NCBI RefSeq assembly: GCF_000193735.1
Contig: NZ_AEPF01000001.1
Coordinates: 1 to 12,945 of the forward strand
Reading direction: 5' to 3'
DNA from: Neisseria sicca 4320
GTDB lineage: Bacteria; Pseudomonadota; Gammaproteobacteria; Burkholderiales; Neisseriaceae
Length of the DNA: 12,945 nucleotides
Under the pieces are notes generated by a model. The model searched no databases. It saw only the letters and a program-made list of their open reading frames with translations, and was not told the origin of the DNA. The position numbers and the translations under genes were made by a program. Within the stretch, counting starts at the first letter, position 1. The number at the start of each line of letters is the position of its first letter. Below, piece by piece: positions 12,502 through 12,945 of this stretch.

Positions 12502-12945
12502 TCAGGCGCTCTGTGCAAGCCGGGTTCTGTATGCGACAGGACTCAGCTTTTTCAATTTCAAACTGCAACGCTCGCGGTTGTAGTAATCCATATAATCATC
12601 TATCTGTTTCATCAATTCGTCCACCGTCAATTCACCTGCGTTATAGAAACACTCCGTCTTCAACACCGCAAAGAAGCTTTCCATCGGCGCATTGTCCCAA
12701 CAGTTCGCCTTTCGCGACATGCTTTGAACCATGGAATGCTCCGCAAGCAATTCCCTATATCCCGCCGTACGGTACAGCACGCCTTGGTCGGAATGCAGCA
12801 TTGTTCCTTTATCAGTCAGACGGGGGGCGGCTTTTTCGAGCATTTCCTTCACCATTTCGCTGTTAGCATTGCGGCTCATGGCGTAGGCGACGATTTCTCG
12901 GTTGAACAAGTCCAAGATTGGCGAGAGGTATAGTTTGCCGTCGCT
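12502..12945 (-). CDS. IS3-family transposase OrfB, C-terminal part (partial)
   Basis: The 147 visible residues are the C-terminal part of an IS150-group OrfB with an integrase-type catalytic core. The reading frame is open to the window edge (SDGKLYLSPILDLFNREIVAY), so the N-terminus is missing and the TTG at 12915 should not be taken as the start. Counting from the edge, the second catalytic Asp is D53 in HSDQG and the catalytic Glu is E89 in DNAPMESFF, with 35 residues between them as in the DD(35)E signature. The first Asp lies upstream of the visible part. The C-terminal CSLKLKKLSPVAYR stretch is also normal for the group. No frameshift or stop is seen in this part, so the copy may be functional. 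Confidence 0.92.
   Translation of the reverse strand, partial: SDGKLYLSPILDLFNREIVAYAMSRNANSEMVKEMLEKAAPRLTDKGTMLHSDQGVLYRTAGYRELLAEHSMVQSMSRKANCWDNAPMESFFAVLKTECFYNAGELTVDELMKQIDDYMDYYNRERCSLKLKKLSPVAYRTRLAQSA

Larger units (their letters stand above)
12462..12945 (-). mobile_element. IS3-family element, right end and partial transposase
   Basis: The element is identified by the transposase OrfB and by its end sequence. The terminal bases from 12462 (TGAACTGGCCCCCAAA, to about 12486) resemble the ends of IS150-group elements (start TG, then a run of C and A). The tip lies 40 bases from the orfB stop, a normal distance. The element runs off the right edge, so the other end, orfA and the target duplication are not visible. 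The exact family member cannot be named here. Confidence 0.8.

Noticed and set aside
12433..12933. Plus-strand frame at the right end
   Set aside because: Antisense to the IS3-family transposase. It includes the DUS and the IS end and has no domain.
1..12945. An undescribed multi-gene defence, secretion or metabolic system
   Set aside because: Every substantial frame belongs to a known core family, and gene spacing and composition are uniform. The only mobile part is a common IS type at the right edge.

Overview
This window looks like a chromosomal core region of a commensal Neisseria. The main evidence is the dense scatter of the 12-mer AGGTCGTCTGAA on both strands (about 20 exact or near-exact copies in 12.9 kb). 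It is the variant DNA uptake sequence (DUS) known from the N. mucosa / N. sicca / N. macacae group, rather than the GCCGTCTGAA form of the pathogens. Two copies (at 1113 and 8673) carry the classical AGGCCGTCTGAA form. The gene order gmk-rpoZ-spoT and the lipoprotein form of the Slt70-type transglycosylase (LtgA) also fit a betaproteobacterium of this genus. The species assignment is an inference from the DUS dialect.

Layout, left to right. gshB (glutathione synthetase), dgkA (diacylglycerol kinase), a periplasmic PCu(A)C copper chaperone with a His-rich tail, mnmA (tRNA 2-thiouridylase), a fadD-like acyl-CoA synthetase and a phoH-family ATPase all lie on the plus strand. Most are separate units, and the gaps usually hold an inverted DUS pair that forms a terminator hairpin. 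From 6516 to 9666 the minus-strand cluster gmk-rpoZ-spoT meets phoH at a shared bidirectional terminator. apt is divergent from gmk across a 152-bp region with a recognisable promoter on each strand. ltgA follows on the plus strand. The window ends in the 3' part of an IS3-family element (minus strand) inserted a few bases past a lone DUS downstream of ltgA, apparently splitting that gene's terminator.

How the genes fit together. gmk, rpoZ, spoT and apt form a guanine nucleotide / (p)ppGpp neighbourhood: GMP kinase supplies GDP, SpoT makes and degrades (p)ppGpp, omega forms part of a ppGpp site on RNA polymerase, and Apt salvages adenine with PRPP. The other genes are housekeeping functions without an obvious shared pathway.

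I found no convincing undescribed multi-gene system. The items worth a second look are small-scale: an operator-like palindrome over a promoter upstream of the copper chaperone, a DUS abutting the spoT start codon, a mixed-dialect DUS terminator with an internal tandem repeat, and the IS insertion in a DUS terminator. No stretch longer than 300 bases lacks a gene, and I saw no tRNA, rRNA or CRISPR array.
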